This document shows positions 10,021 through 20,700 of a stretch of DNA of 64,000 nucleotides, piece after piece. The notes beneath the pieces were generated by a model that ran no database searches, was not told the origin of the DNA, and saw only the letters and a list, made by a program, of their open reading frames with translations. Made by a program: the position numbers and the translations under genes. Numbering within the stretch: the first letter of the stretch is position 1; each line of letters opens with the position of its first letter. The stretch comes from Chamaelirium japonicum (Eukaryota; Streptophyta; Magnoliopsida; Liliales; Melanthiaceae): the NCBI GenBank assembly GCA_947650365.1, contig OX393553.1:71350485-71414484 (forward strand), written 5' to 3'.

Positions 10021-12106
10021 AGTAGACACACAAATTGTGTCTAACCCGAACCCGACTTGCATGCACCAATGCGGATGCAAACCCGACATACACTCGGGCT
10101 CGGACCCGACTTGCATACGCCAATTCGGAAGCAAACCCGACACGCACTCCGACCCGGACCCGACTCGCGTGCACCAATGCGGATGCAAACCTGACACGCA
10201 CTCGGACCCAGACCCAAACTCGACTCGCATGCTCCAACTCACAGGGGGACGCCGGACCCGACCCTCACCTGACAAAAGGCCGGGTGGGCCCATCCCCAAG
10301 TGGGGCCCACCCGTCCCCACTCTTGAAACCCGAGCCCCCTACCCGCGGGTAGAGGGGCGGATGGCCCTGCAAGGAAAAGAAAAGAAAGAAAGAAAAGGAA
10401 AGAAAAGAAAGAAGGAAAAGAAAAGAAAGAAAGAAGGAAAAGAAAAGAAAGAAAGAAAAGGAAAGAAAAGAAAGAAAGAAAAGGAAAGAAAAGAAGAAAA
10501 GGGAAAGAAAGATCGCCATGCGCGGGGGGAGTTTACGCATGACCTCTACTCACACGTGGATCTGCGCCGATCCCTCGATCCGATGGACAAGAAGAACAGT
10601 CGTGTCGCCATCGATTTTATGTGCAAGATTCAAGATAAATCCAAAAATGATTGAGCCATAATTACCCCGCCAGAAAAGGAAAGCAAATAAAGGTTTATTC
10701 ATCTCTTCAATTGAAGAATAAATCTTGGGTAATTATGGGGGAGATATTAAAGGGATTTAAAATTAAACTTCCCATATCTCTCCCCTCCCCCCTTTACCTA
10801 TAAATAGAGGGGGAGGGGGAAGGCTCAAGAGGGTCGAAAAGGTGGCAAGCTGAAGACGAAACGAGGAAGCTCTGCAGAAGAGGAGACGCGCTCTTCATCG
10901 ACCCAAGGCTTCACGAGGCACGGGCAACCCTATCCCTTCAGGACCGGCTTAGTCCATTGAAAGCCCTCATCAACGTGAAGACTCTTGCACAAGAAGATCA
11001 AGCCTTCGACTCCGTGCACGGAGAAGAAAGCTCAGAGAAGAAGAACCCTTCGACTCCGAAGACGCCAGAAGCAAAGGCCGGAGAAGAAGATCAGAGCGGC
11101 ACCACCCTGTCATCTCCAACAAGCCTTCGACTCCGATCAAGCCCAAAGGCCCGGAGGAGAAGACCGAAGCGTCATCACCCGTCGCCTTCGACAAACGTCC
11201 ACTCCATCCACGGAGAAGAAAGCTTGGAGAGGACTATACGAAGCGTCGCTACACCCATCGTCTTCAAAGCAAAGCCGACGTTACAACCGTCGCACGGAGA
11301 TCGGTGCCACCCCTGCCGTCTCCAAAGGTACCCTTCGACTTTGATCACGCCAAAGAAGCTCGGTGAAGAAGAAAAGTCTAGCCGATACCTAAACGCCGAA
11401 GAAGCCAGAAGCCTTGAAGAACTAGCCACCGCCGTTCGAGGAGAAGATCGAGTCGACGCCAAAGCAAAAGCCCATGCAAAAAGCCAAAGCAAAAGCCCCG
11501 GTAAAGCCCGTGCCAAAGCAACGCAAGTACCAAAGCCAAGCGACTATGCCGGTCACGAGCAAAAGCACCGCACGTTCTAGCCGATACGACGCGAAGTCCG
11601 GAAGAACGAAAGCACCGCAAGTCTCTCCCCATCTACGTCCAAGCACAAGCGCCAAAGCAAAGCAAAAGCCAGAGCCATGCCCAAGCCAAGCCAAAGTCAG
11701 CCAAAGCCGACGCCAAAAGCACGATCGACGCCGCGAACCGACGATCAAGGACGCCAAGGTCCAGCAAGGAGCGAGGAAGACACGAAGACCAAGGATCGAA
11801 GCCAAAAACCTCCTAGCCGAGAAAGCGTGAAGCACGAAAGGGACAAAAGCAACGGTGGATACTCCTTAGCCTCTCAAAAACCCTCACCCTGTAAAGACCT
11901 CTGTGCTGGGCAACCCCTTCAGAGCTCTCGCACGAATACCACGTGGAGACGCGGATCAAAGGGACCCTCCAGAGGATCTCTCCCACAATCTCCTGATCAA
12001 TATTCGCTGCACCCGGACTCGTCACACCCGAGCACCCCGGGTCCCGGCACTGTGTAATCTCGTGTGTTCGCAATAAAGACGACCCGTATCTTTTTCTGCG
12101 ACTACA
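10021..12106 (+). repeat. Long LTR of the Tat-like element
   Basis: About 2.09 kb, ending CTACA, with the start TG changed to AG (the 62487 copy has TG). The first bases form a palindrome, TAGACACA...TGTGTCTA (10023-10043). Three units of about 58 bp with ACCCGACTTGCATGCACC-type sequence follow at 10044-10235. A purine tract of GAAA units lies at 10375-10512. TATAAATAG is at 10799-10807 and AATAAA at 12072-12077. Positions 11450-11800 are repeats of GCCAAAGC, which produce false Ala-Lys open frames. Confidence 0.9.
10799..10807 (+). promoter_or_regulatory. LTR TATA box
   Basis: TATAAATAG followed by a G-rich run. The same arrangement is conserved at 63180-63188 in the second LTR, which supports a promoter at the U3/R boundary. 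Confidence 0.7.
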
Positions 12107-12111
12107 GATTT

Positions 12112-12130
12112 CTGGCACACCTAGTGGGAC
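12112..12130 (+). other. Primer-binding-like site
   Basis: TGGCACACCTAGTGGGACC lies 6 bp after the LTR end. Its TGG start and position fit a tRNA primer-binding site of Tat-type gypsy elements. I could not match a specific tRNA from the sequence alone. Confidence 0.6.
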
Positions 12131-12178
12131 CTTCTCTCCTTTCATCCGTATAGCTGAAGAAGTTGCTTCAGGTTCGCA

Positions 12179-14089
12179 ATGGCCGGGACAAGCAGCGATG
12201 CATTTGCTCCAAGCCTTTCACCAATCGCCGAGTCTCCACTACTCCGACATGGTGGTCCAGTAAATCCGAAGGGTGATGCTCCCCCGATGGTATGTGTCTA
12301 CACTCCGCGTACTCGAACTCTTGCGGATGTCTTCATGCCAGAAACTATTGCCGAAGATGCTCGCCAAAGCACCGACGAAGCCTTGGTGCATGAAGAAACA
12401 AGCCTCGATCTTGGAGTCCATGTCCAGAAGTTTGGGGAGCACCAGCCCCAACCCCGAGCCCGTTCGGATTCTCCAGCAGACGTTGCACCTCCTCTGTAGG
12501 GGGCAAACATCAGTCATCAATTAGAAGCAAGTCGGCGCAACTACGTCTCTGACGATGACGGCGAGGATGCTAGCATGCAACATCGAGACGTCCTCTGTCA
12601 CCATCCTCCGTCCGCTCTTCAACTCCAAGTTATGCAAATGGGCGAGTAGATGGCACAAATCGCTCGGCTAATGGAGGAGAAGGATCGTCACATCAATACT
12701 CTGCTTCAAAAGCTAAGCGCAAAGGATGCGGCGACGAACGATCAACCCATTGCTTCTCCATTAGCCGCTCCAGCTCCAACTCCCGCTCCCGCAGAGGTTG
12801 TTCCGACAGTTCAAGCGTTGACTCCAGTACTCTCCTCGGCTCCCGTCCCGGTGGAAGTCGTTTCTCCAACACCAGTCTCGGTGGCCACACAACCTCCGGC
12901 AATAGCAACGATGAATACCCAGCAAATACAAGCGTTGGTAGCAGACATGATGCGCACCCACGGCAGTGGTCTTCCTTCGATCACGGCGACATACTCGAAG
13001 CCTTACACAGCAAGGATCCAGCAGCTGCGCTTTCCCATCGGGTTCCAGCCGCCAAAGTTCTAGCACTTCGACAGGAAGGGTAATCCAAGACAGCACGTCG
13101 CCCACTTCATCGAAACCTACAACAATACCGGCACGTATGGCGACGAGATGGTGAAGCAGTTCATTCGCACCCTCAAGGGTAACGCGTTCGACTGGTATAT
13201 GGATCTTCCTCCAGGATCTATCGACAGCTGGGATCAGCTGGAGAGGGAGTTCCTTAATCGCTTCTACAGCACCAGACGCACCGTCAGCATGACCGAGCTT
13301 ACTACCGTCAAGTAAAGGAAGGACGAGCCGGTGATCGACTACATCTACAGATGAAGGAACCTCACGCTGAATTCACGAGACCGCTTGTCTGAAGACTCGG
13401 CCATTGAGATGTGCACCCAAGGCATGCATTGGGGCCTGCTCTACATCCTCAAAGGTATCAAGCCTTGGTCCTTCGAAGAACTCGTAACTCAGGCTCATGA
13501 CATGGAACTCAGCCTAGCAAACCGCGGAGACTCGAAGAACAAGGATTTCCTGAAGGTGGAGAAGAAGGACAAGCTGCAGGCACCGAAATCAAAGCAAGTC
13601 AATATTGCTGACGTCGCTTCAACCTCCAAGCCGCTCAAGATCGGTGGCAAGCAGGATCAAAGAAAAGGAGCCGTCATACCGCCGCCTCTGCCGCAAAGGC
13701 AATGGATGACTCTCGAGGAGCTCGAAGCAAAGGAGTATCCCTTCCCGGACTCGGAAGTCTCCTCCATGTTTGATCAGTTGCTACAGGAGAAGATGATAGA
13801 GCTCCCTCCTCCGAAAAGGCCTGAGCAGATGCATCGCGTCGACGACCCTCTCTTCTGCAAATACCACCAAGTGGTAAGTCATCCCATCGAAAGATGCTTC
13901 GTCTTCAAGGAGAGAATCATGTCGCTCACAAAGCAAGGAAAGATAGAGATCGACTCTGAGGAGGTCGCTACGGCCAACATGACGTCCATCGCCTTCGTGT
14001 CCTTCTCATCGGTACTCGTCGCTGCACGACAAAGCACGCCCAAATTGCGCATCAACCGTCAAAGGCCAACCGCTAAGTCAACTTCCTAG
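12179..14089 (+). pseudogene. gypsy gag with five in-frame stops
   Basis: One reading frame of 636 codons from the ATG at 12179 encodes a retrotransposon gag polyprotein, the structural shell protein. Blocks include MEEKDRHINTLLQKL (coiled coil), then the core FDRKGNPRQHVAHFIETYNN, FIRTLKGNAFDWYMDLP, SWDQLEREFLNRFYSTRR and RLSEDSAIEMCTQGMHW. A C-terminal segment HRVDDPLFCKYHQVVSHPIE has the C-H-H spacing seen in this clade. Stops are TAG 12497, TAG 12647, TAG 13061, TAA 13313 and TGA 13352, with no frameshift. The context suggests Gln codons for the first four and Trp for the last, so each needs only a C-to-T or G-to-A change. Protease and pol are absent downstream. Confidence 0.9.
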
Positions 14090-14378
14090 CTGAAGGTTTC
14101 AAAGCGACGCCAACGTACTCCTACGCTCACTGAGGAAGAAACGCCGCTACCCCGCGGGCAACCATCGCTCACGTCAGCACCTCTCCCAAGCAATGCTTCG
14201 TCCCAATGTGCTCTTCGAAAGAGATACGAGCAAGGAGATCCAGAAGTTGGTCTGCTGGGCCAGCCTTCAGGGAAGTATGTCCTGGTAGCTGTATATTGAC
14301 ATATACCGTGCAGATTGAAGCAACGTCAATAAATGGTGTTCTAACTGTTTGTTCTCCCATCTCTTGCTACTTTTGTAG

Positions 14379-14561
14379 TGCAACATACGAGTTCTTGGAG
14401 GGCTTGTTTCTGCTCATATTCTTGCGACTGATTCTAAAAGCAGGCTACCACATGGATTATACAAGAATGAGTTGCTCAATCTTGCTGAAGACTTAGGTCG
14501 ACGCTTCCTATGTGCATTTGACACCCCTACGGGGCTGCCTTATGCATGGATTAATTTGAAG
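14379..14561 (+). CDS. MNS5: Mannosidase first visible exon
   Basis: Sixty-one codons, phase 0 at both ends, acceptor TTTTGTAG and donor AAG/GTACCA. It encodes [13 protein letters not shown] through [13 protein letters not shown]. The residues Val-Phe-Glu that normally precede this block in the family must come from an upstream exon that I cannot find. Confidence 0.9.
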
Positions 14562-14757
14562 GTACCACATTAAGCATGCTTCACTTTCTAATGAACTTTT
14601 CATTTGTTGAAGTATTCATTTTAACCCATGAATAAATGCCAATTTTAGTTAAGCTCCTTGTTAGTTCCTCTCAGAATGCCATGTGATTTCTTTTTTCATT
14701 GTTAGTTCCTCTTAAAACCGCTGGTGAATTTTTCAACTCTTTTTATTAATTTTGAGT

Positions 14758-14788
<31 letters not shown>

Positions 14789-17700
14789 GGGTTAGGGTGG
14801 GGGATTTTGCTTACCTATATACGGTATATTGCAATATATTTCATTGCCTTTTGCTTACCTATATACTGTATATTGAAATATATTTCATTGCCTTTAGTGG
14901 CTTTCACAGTGAATAACTGAACCCATGATAACTTTCGACCATATAGGTGAATTCGATGGAGAGGCACAAATCATTTTATATGCACCCATGTCTGGAGGTT
15001 TGAATCCACAATCATTTAATTAGGTAGTTGCAAATAGCGTGTCTCACCCTAGGAGTTCATTTGTGGTCCTCTAATTATATCCCAAAGGCTATGCTTCTAC
15101 AATCATCTTGTAAGTTGTAACATAAGTAGGTAGTTGCAAGTTTGAATCCACAATCATTTAATTAGACCCATGTCTGGAGGTTTGAATCCACAATCATTTA
15201 ATTAGGTAGTTGCAAATAGCGTGTCTCACCCTAGGAGTTCATTTGTGGTCCTCTAATTATATCCCAAAGGCTACGCTTCTACAATAATCTTGTAAGTTGT
15301 AACATAAGTACGTAGTTGCAAGTTTAGTGAGTCTTCCAATCTCTGTGCTTGTCTAGATCCCCATGTATGACTCATCCCTTTGGTTGCCCATGGGTATATG
15401 AAGGAAGTAATGTTGGTATTATAGAATTATGTCAAGGAAATTAGATATCTTATGATCTCTTAAATATTCCTCATGGCTATACCTAACTGAACTGTGGGGT
15501 TTTATTTCTTTAGTATATGTGGATAAAGATACTACTTGTTGAATCCTCCAAATTGTATGAAAGAAATTTTCGGGACGTGTTAGTGTTAATACTTAATGAC
15601 ACATGATATTTGGTTGATGTTGAGATTCTTTTCAATCTACAATGATATATTTAACCTGCGATCCCTTTGATGGTAGATTGAGCTAACATGCATATTTTGT
15701 CCTGTAGAAGTCTCTTAAATGATGAACCCTTCTATGGGAAATGACAAAGAAAATATGATCAAATCTAGAAGACAAGACTACTCAGCCAACAATTTTACAA
15801 TTTTTTTACATCCTAACATGGCACCCGATTGTGAGGATTGGATCCACTAGGATGTAAGATCTATGTAGAAGCAAGCTAGAGGAAAGGAGGGGATGGGCTG
15901 GGGTCAATCGGCAACTCAATGTTTTAATCCCTTCACTTGAAACTATTATGAAAAGAACAATCCCAAATAATTTGAGCATCGTATATTCAGAATTTCACCA
16001 ATCACAGATCATGATGTATTTTTTTTTTTGAGGAATTACTCTCCGCACAGATCATGATGTATTGAAATATTCAATTTATCATATACAACAATGTTGACTC
16101 ACAGAGCATCGAGATGGTCTATCTCTAGTTCGTATATGGGATATACTACTAATGAATAGAATATCCCTTCAACATAGAAATTTTGGAAGAAGGATTTTGA
16201 CCAAGGATCAAAATACCGACCGGTACGAACCATACCGTACGGTTCAAACTGGGAACCTGACTGAACCGCATCAGTATTCACCTGATACCGGTCGCGAGGA
16301 TTAAATCGCATAAAAACCGGCCGGTTCGACCAAATACAAGGTTTTAAATCTCAGCCGATACCGATACGTACCAGTTTTGGCCGGTTCGAGACTGGTATTG
16401 CATCCGATCCCGATACCTGGCTCGTACCGGTCCGATCGGTCGGTTCAGGCCGGTACGGACATGTTAATTTTTTTTTTGGGTTTTTTTCCTCAACCGTGAT
16501 TTTAACCGGTTTGAATCGGCCAGTTTGAACCGGCAACGGGTATTTAACATTGTTTTGGGTGTTTTCTTCATTCCGGTTTTAATTTTCGGTGCATCTTTCT
16601 TCATTCCCACATGAGGTGAAGCTCCATATAAGTTGGATTTGCAAGATTTAAAGCCAAAAACTCGGATTTGCAAAATCAAAATCACATTTGAAGGTATGTT
16701 TTCATCATTTTGTTCATTTTTCATTTTTTTATTGCATTTTTTTTGAAAAAAACCCAAATAATTGTGGTGAAAATGTTGATATGGGTCAGATCTATGCCAT
16801 CAAAGCTTAGATCTATAGATCTATAAGCACATGCAATTTAATAACTATATCAAATTTCACAATTTAAAATCATACAGTGACTTTATAACTTAAAAAGACC
16901 GGTTCATACCTATAACTAGTTTACTCATGAAAAAAAACATCACAAACTAGTATTTTAGATTATTCTGGGTTTTTTGGTTATTTTTTCAATTTTTTTTGAA
17001 ACCGAAAATCAATTCACACCGATATGGACCGGTTCAGATCGATACCGGTTCGTACCACCGGGTTTGAACCGTTTTTCCGGCAGGCCAATAATTTGTCCGC
17101 GACCGGTATTTTTATCCATGATTTTGATGAAGTTCGAGAGACTTCACCCAGGCACACTTCACCATGAGAGTTGATATGTGATGAATCCAATTACAATGAT
17201 ATACTTACTACTCGAAGCAACCACACTTCTTATCCTCATAGACAACCTTGTAGATCTGCACTACTCGTGCCTCGATTTCTCGCACAAGCTGTGATGTCCT
17301 TTTATCCAGATTTGATTTCGCCAAACCGCAATCTTCTCCGCAAAGGATATTCAAAGTCCTTATGATTTTATCAACTTCTCTAATAGGAAGGTACTAATTC
17401 CACAAATCAATCCTTACGACTCGATCTCTGCAATCTCACAGAAATCAGAGAGAAGTATTCTAGGTTTTCATGCACTCTTGCACACAGGAAAACTAATGAA
17501 AACCTAAATCATACATGCAAATATGCTATCAAACTAGTTCAATCGAATAACCCACGATTAGAACCATGAAAACATGAAACATTAACTTTCAACTTTCAAG
17601 GTTCTCATATGATCATGCAGATTTTGCTAAGATTTTTTGATGCAAAAACATGAAAGAGAAGACTTAGAGCGATCAACACGTGCTCTCAAAATATGACGAC

Positions 17701-20700
17701 CAAATCCCTAATTTTCTTCTATTCTGTCTCCAAATTTCATGCATATAATGCCCTTATATGCCCTTTAGACTTTCAGGGAAAACAACAAAAAGAAATCAAT
17801 CAAACCTATCCAATATTCAGATTTGAAATTTCAGTTTTGTACCAGATGATGTATCATCTCGACATGATGATCGTTCATCTTGACGTGATGATCATACCAG
17901 TGTACTTGGCCGTATGCTTGAATAGATGATTGATTACAGGTAAGTGGGCATTCAATGATTTAAATGGATTTACTGTTTCAACAGTATATACTAGATGATT
18001 GAAAAATTTGATCACGATGATCTGTCATTTTATGTAGAAAATTTCAGTAACATACTTAAAAAAAAACATTTATCAACTCAGATTAAAATGAATATGGGCA
18101 ATGATTAAAGCACACCCTAAGCTATTAAATCATTGAGAAAACATTCAAAAAATGATCGGAAACAAATCATTATGAACACGCTCAAAACCCATGCTAAACC
18201 TAGATGCACTATATGAATCATGTAACAAGGGCTTTCTAGTTTTCTAGGGAAACTTATCTGACCCTATTTAGATTGAATCTTTCATAAGTCTTTGATCATA
18301 AAGTTGTGGACATAAAAAACTTTGAGCTACTTCTTCATTTCTTTCTTCTTGTGTCTTTAGTGGAAATCTTGTCTTTGACCTAGAAATTCCTTTACTTTGA
18401 TCATTTACAGACTTTTACAACATTTCACTAGATTTGTCAACACTAAAACCGTACATACTCCCCCTTTGGCATTATAGAATATAGAATTATATATTACTTA
18501 ATTCCCGTATCCTCGCTGTGTCTGTGTCCTATTTTTTTTGAGATTTGCCGTGTCCTTGTGTCCGTATCGTGTTGTGTCATTGTCTTGTGTCCATGTCCGT
18601 GCTTCCTAGCTAGGGTTTCTCATTGGGTTTTCGTGTGGATTCTTTGATCCCATCCATTGATTAGTCCTTGCAAAATCAACGACTATTGGTAAAAGCGGAT
18701 AAGAAGTTTAAGTTGGCTAACAACTTAACGGTGTGTTAGCCCAACCATTAAACCGGGCGGCGGGTGCAACAACCCCGCACCTTCAGCTAACACATAGTAA
18801 AAACGACATCTCCTCCCCTGGGAGTCCGATTTACATGAAACTGGAACTGTAATGTAGATAATTTAATGGAGCAATTAATGACAATAAAATAACAAAGATC
18901 CTTCGCATCAATATCCGTTCCAAACTGAAAAAACGCTCCAGCTGTCATGAAACTTGGGATTGCCTAGAGCAACACTGAATGATATGGACTCGTTACTTAA
19001 TTACGTAAATGATCAAATAGTAATGCAGATGATCTACTCTTCACTGCACATTAAGATGTACATGTGTAAGAGGATTCAAGTAAGTTCAACACTTGTAAGA
19101 CTATTGATGGTTTAGAATATGGGTCATCTGATTCTTCCAGAAGAAGTACCGGAACATCCCATATTGATGCTCCATTCCTTCATGTCTGTATATTCCTTAG
19201 TATTATTATAGCTTGCTGTTGTCTAATGATTGGAAGAAATGTGTTGCAATCATTCTTTGTTTTACAAATCCTCTGAAGCTTTTTGATAAATAACTTATAT
19301 GCTCCATACTTTAATGGTTTGCAGTCTACTTGATTTTTTATCCAATTTTATGCAAATGTTACATTAGTATTGTCGATGTTTTTATTCGGAAATTCTGTGT
19401 GAAAATCTGACATGAAATTTTCTGTTGACAGTATGGAGTAATGGAAAATGAGACAACTGAAACAAGCACATCAGGGTGTGGTGAGAGAGCTGATTATTCA
19501 TTGTTTTGGGTGCAGTCATGTTTCAGTTTGCTAGGACTAGTTTGATCAAATATTCATTTCTAATTGCAGGTTCTCTCATTCTGGAAATGGGAGCCCTGTC
19601 ACGATTAACCGGTGATTCTAGATATGAAGCTGCAGCACTTCGTGCTCTTCGTAAATTATGGAGCATGAGAAGTCCTTTGAATCTATTAGGTACAACTCTT
19701 GATGTTATTGCTGGAGAGTGGATAGAGTATTCATCTGGCATTGGAGCTGGTACATCCTCCTGCTTTTGATATTCTATGTTCGTTATATTTTTTGAGGGGA
19801 TCGGATAAAACTGAGTCCACTGTTACATTGATTAATCTTTGGCTGAACTGTATATCGTGCCCTTTTGATTTTCAAATAGTAATACATGGTTGAACCAATC
19901 GTAAATAAGATGGAATCTGGTCAATGTTGCATCTTTGTGTTAATTTCTTGTAGATCAGTTCAATAACTTCTGATTTGATTTTATGACCTCTTGTAGGAGT
20001 TGACTCATTCTATGAATATCTAATCAAAGCTTACATTCTTTTTGGGAACGATGAGTTCTGGGACATGTTTCATTCAGCTTATCTTGCCGTGCAGAAATAC
20101 TTCCGTCATGGCCCATGGTGCACCATTTATATTCCATTTTCTAGGATTATCCTGATTATATAAGTTTTATTTGTTTAATTACATGCGTCAAATCATCAAG
20201 TTTTTGCATCTTTCATCGACTTCTGTCTTTCCTAGATAAATTTATAGAAACATTTCCTCAAATTCTAAATGGTTACATATAAGCACTAAAGGTAACAGTA
20301 AGTGCCATGTCTTTATTCAGCAACATAGTCTGCAGACAAATCATCGGTATAAGCTATAAATTTGTTTCTTCACTAGTATTCTTCTATTTAAGATTGACCA
20401 TCCTTTATATAATTATTGTTCTTCTCTTGCTACTTTGATGTATCAAATATTTTTTAGAAGCAATAGCCAAATTCCTTTGTAGCAATTTTTCTTCTTGTCT
20501 AGATATGATAAGAAAAACCGTTACTCTGATTTTGGCGACATCAATAAGGATTTTGATAAAAGGATGAGCATAGATATGAGATAGTAGATGGGACATGGCT
20601 TGATGGTTATGGGTTTGGTATCCTGCCAAAGCGATCGACCATGGACTGCTATATCACCAATCCTCGAAGGTGATGATGAAGGCCCCTGCTCAATAGTCAT

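Larger units (their letters stand above)
10021..14277 (+). mobile_element. Ty3/gypsy (Tat-like) element, 5' LTR plus gag, truncated
   Basis: A 5' LTR (10021-12106), a short leader with a primer-binding-like site, and a gag frame (12179-14089) are followed by an abrupt loss of similarity near 14277, where mannosidase intron sequence begins. Protease, reverse transcriptase, RNase H, integrase and the 3' LTR are missing. A second, closely similar LTR starts at 62487. The element lies on the + strand just upstream of the first visible mannosidase exon. Confidence 0.85.
14562..19431 (+). other. Mannosidase intron, 4.9 kb
   Basis: Holds a TG/poly-G tract, a tandem duplication, a micro-retroposon and an hAT-like element (listed separately). 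Between 17120 and 19431 I see only AT-rich intron sequence. A short block at 18515-18605 is built from GTGTCC words and resembles a fragment of an hAT-like element end. Confidence 0.7.

Noticed and set aside
10957-11830. Long Ala/Lys/Ser-rich open frames (up to about 207 codons)
   Set aside because: They lie inside an LTR, arise from GCCAAAGC repeats, overlap in several frames on both strands, and are not conserved as frames in the second LTR.
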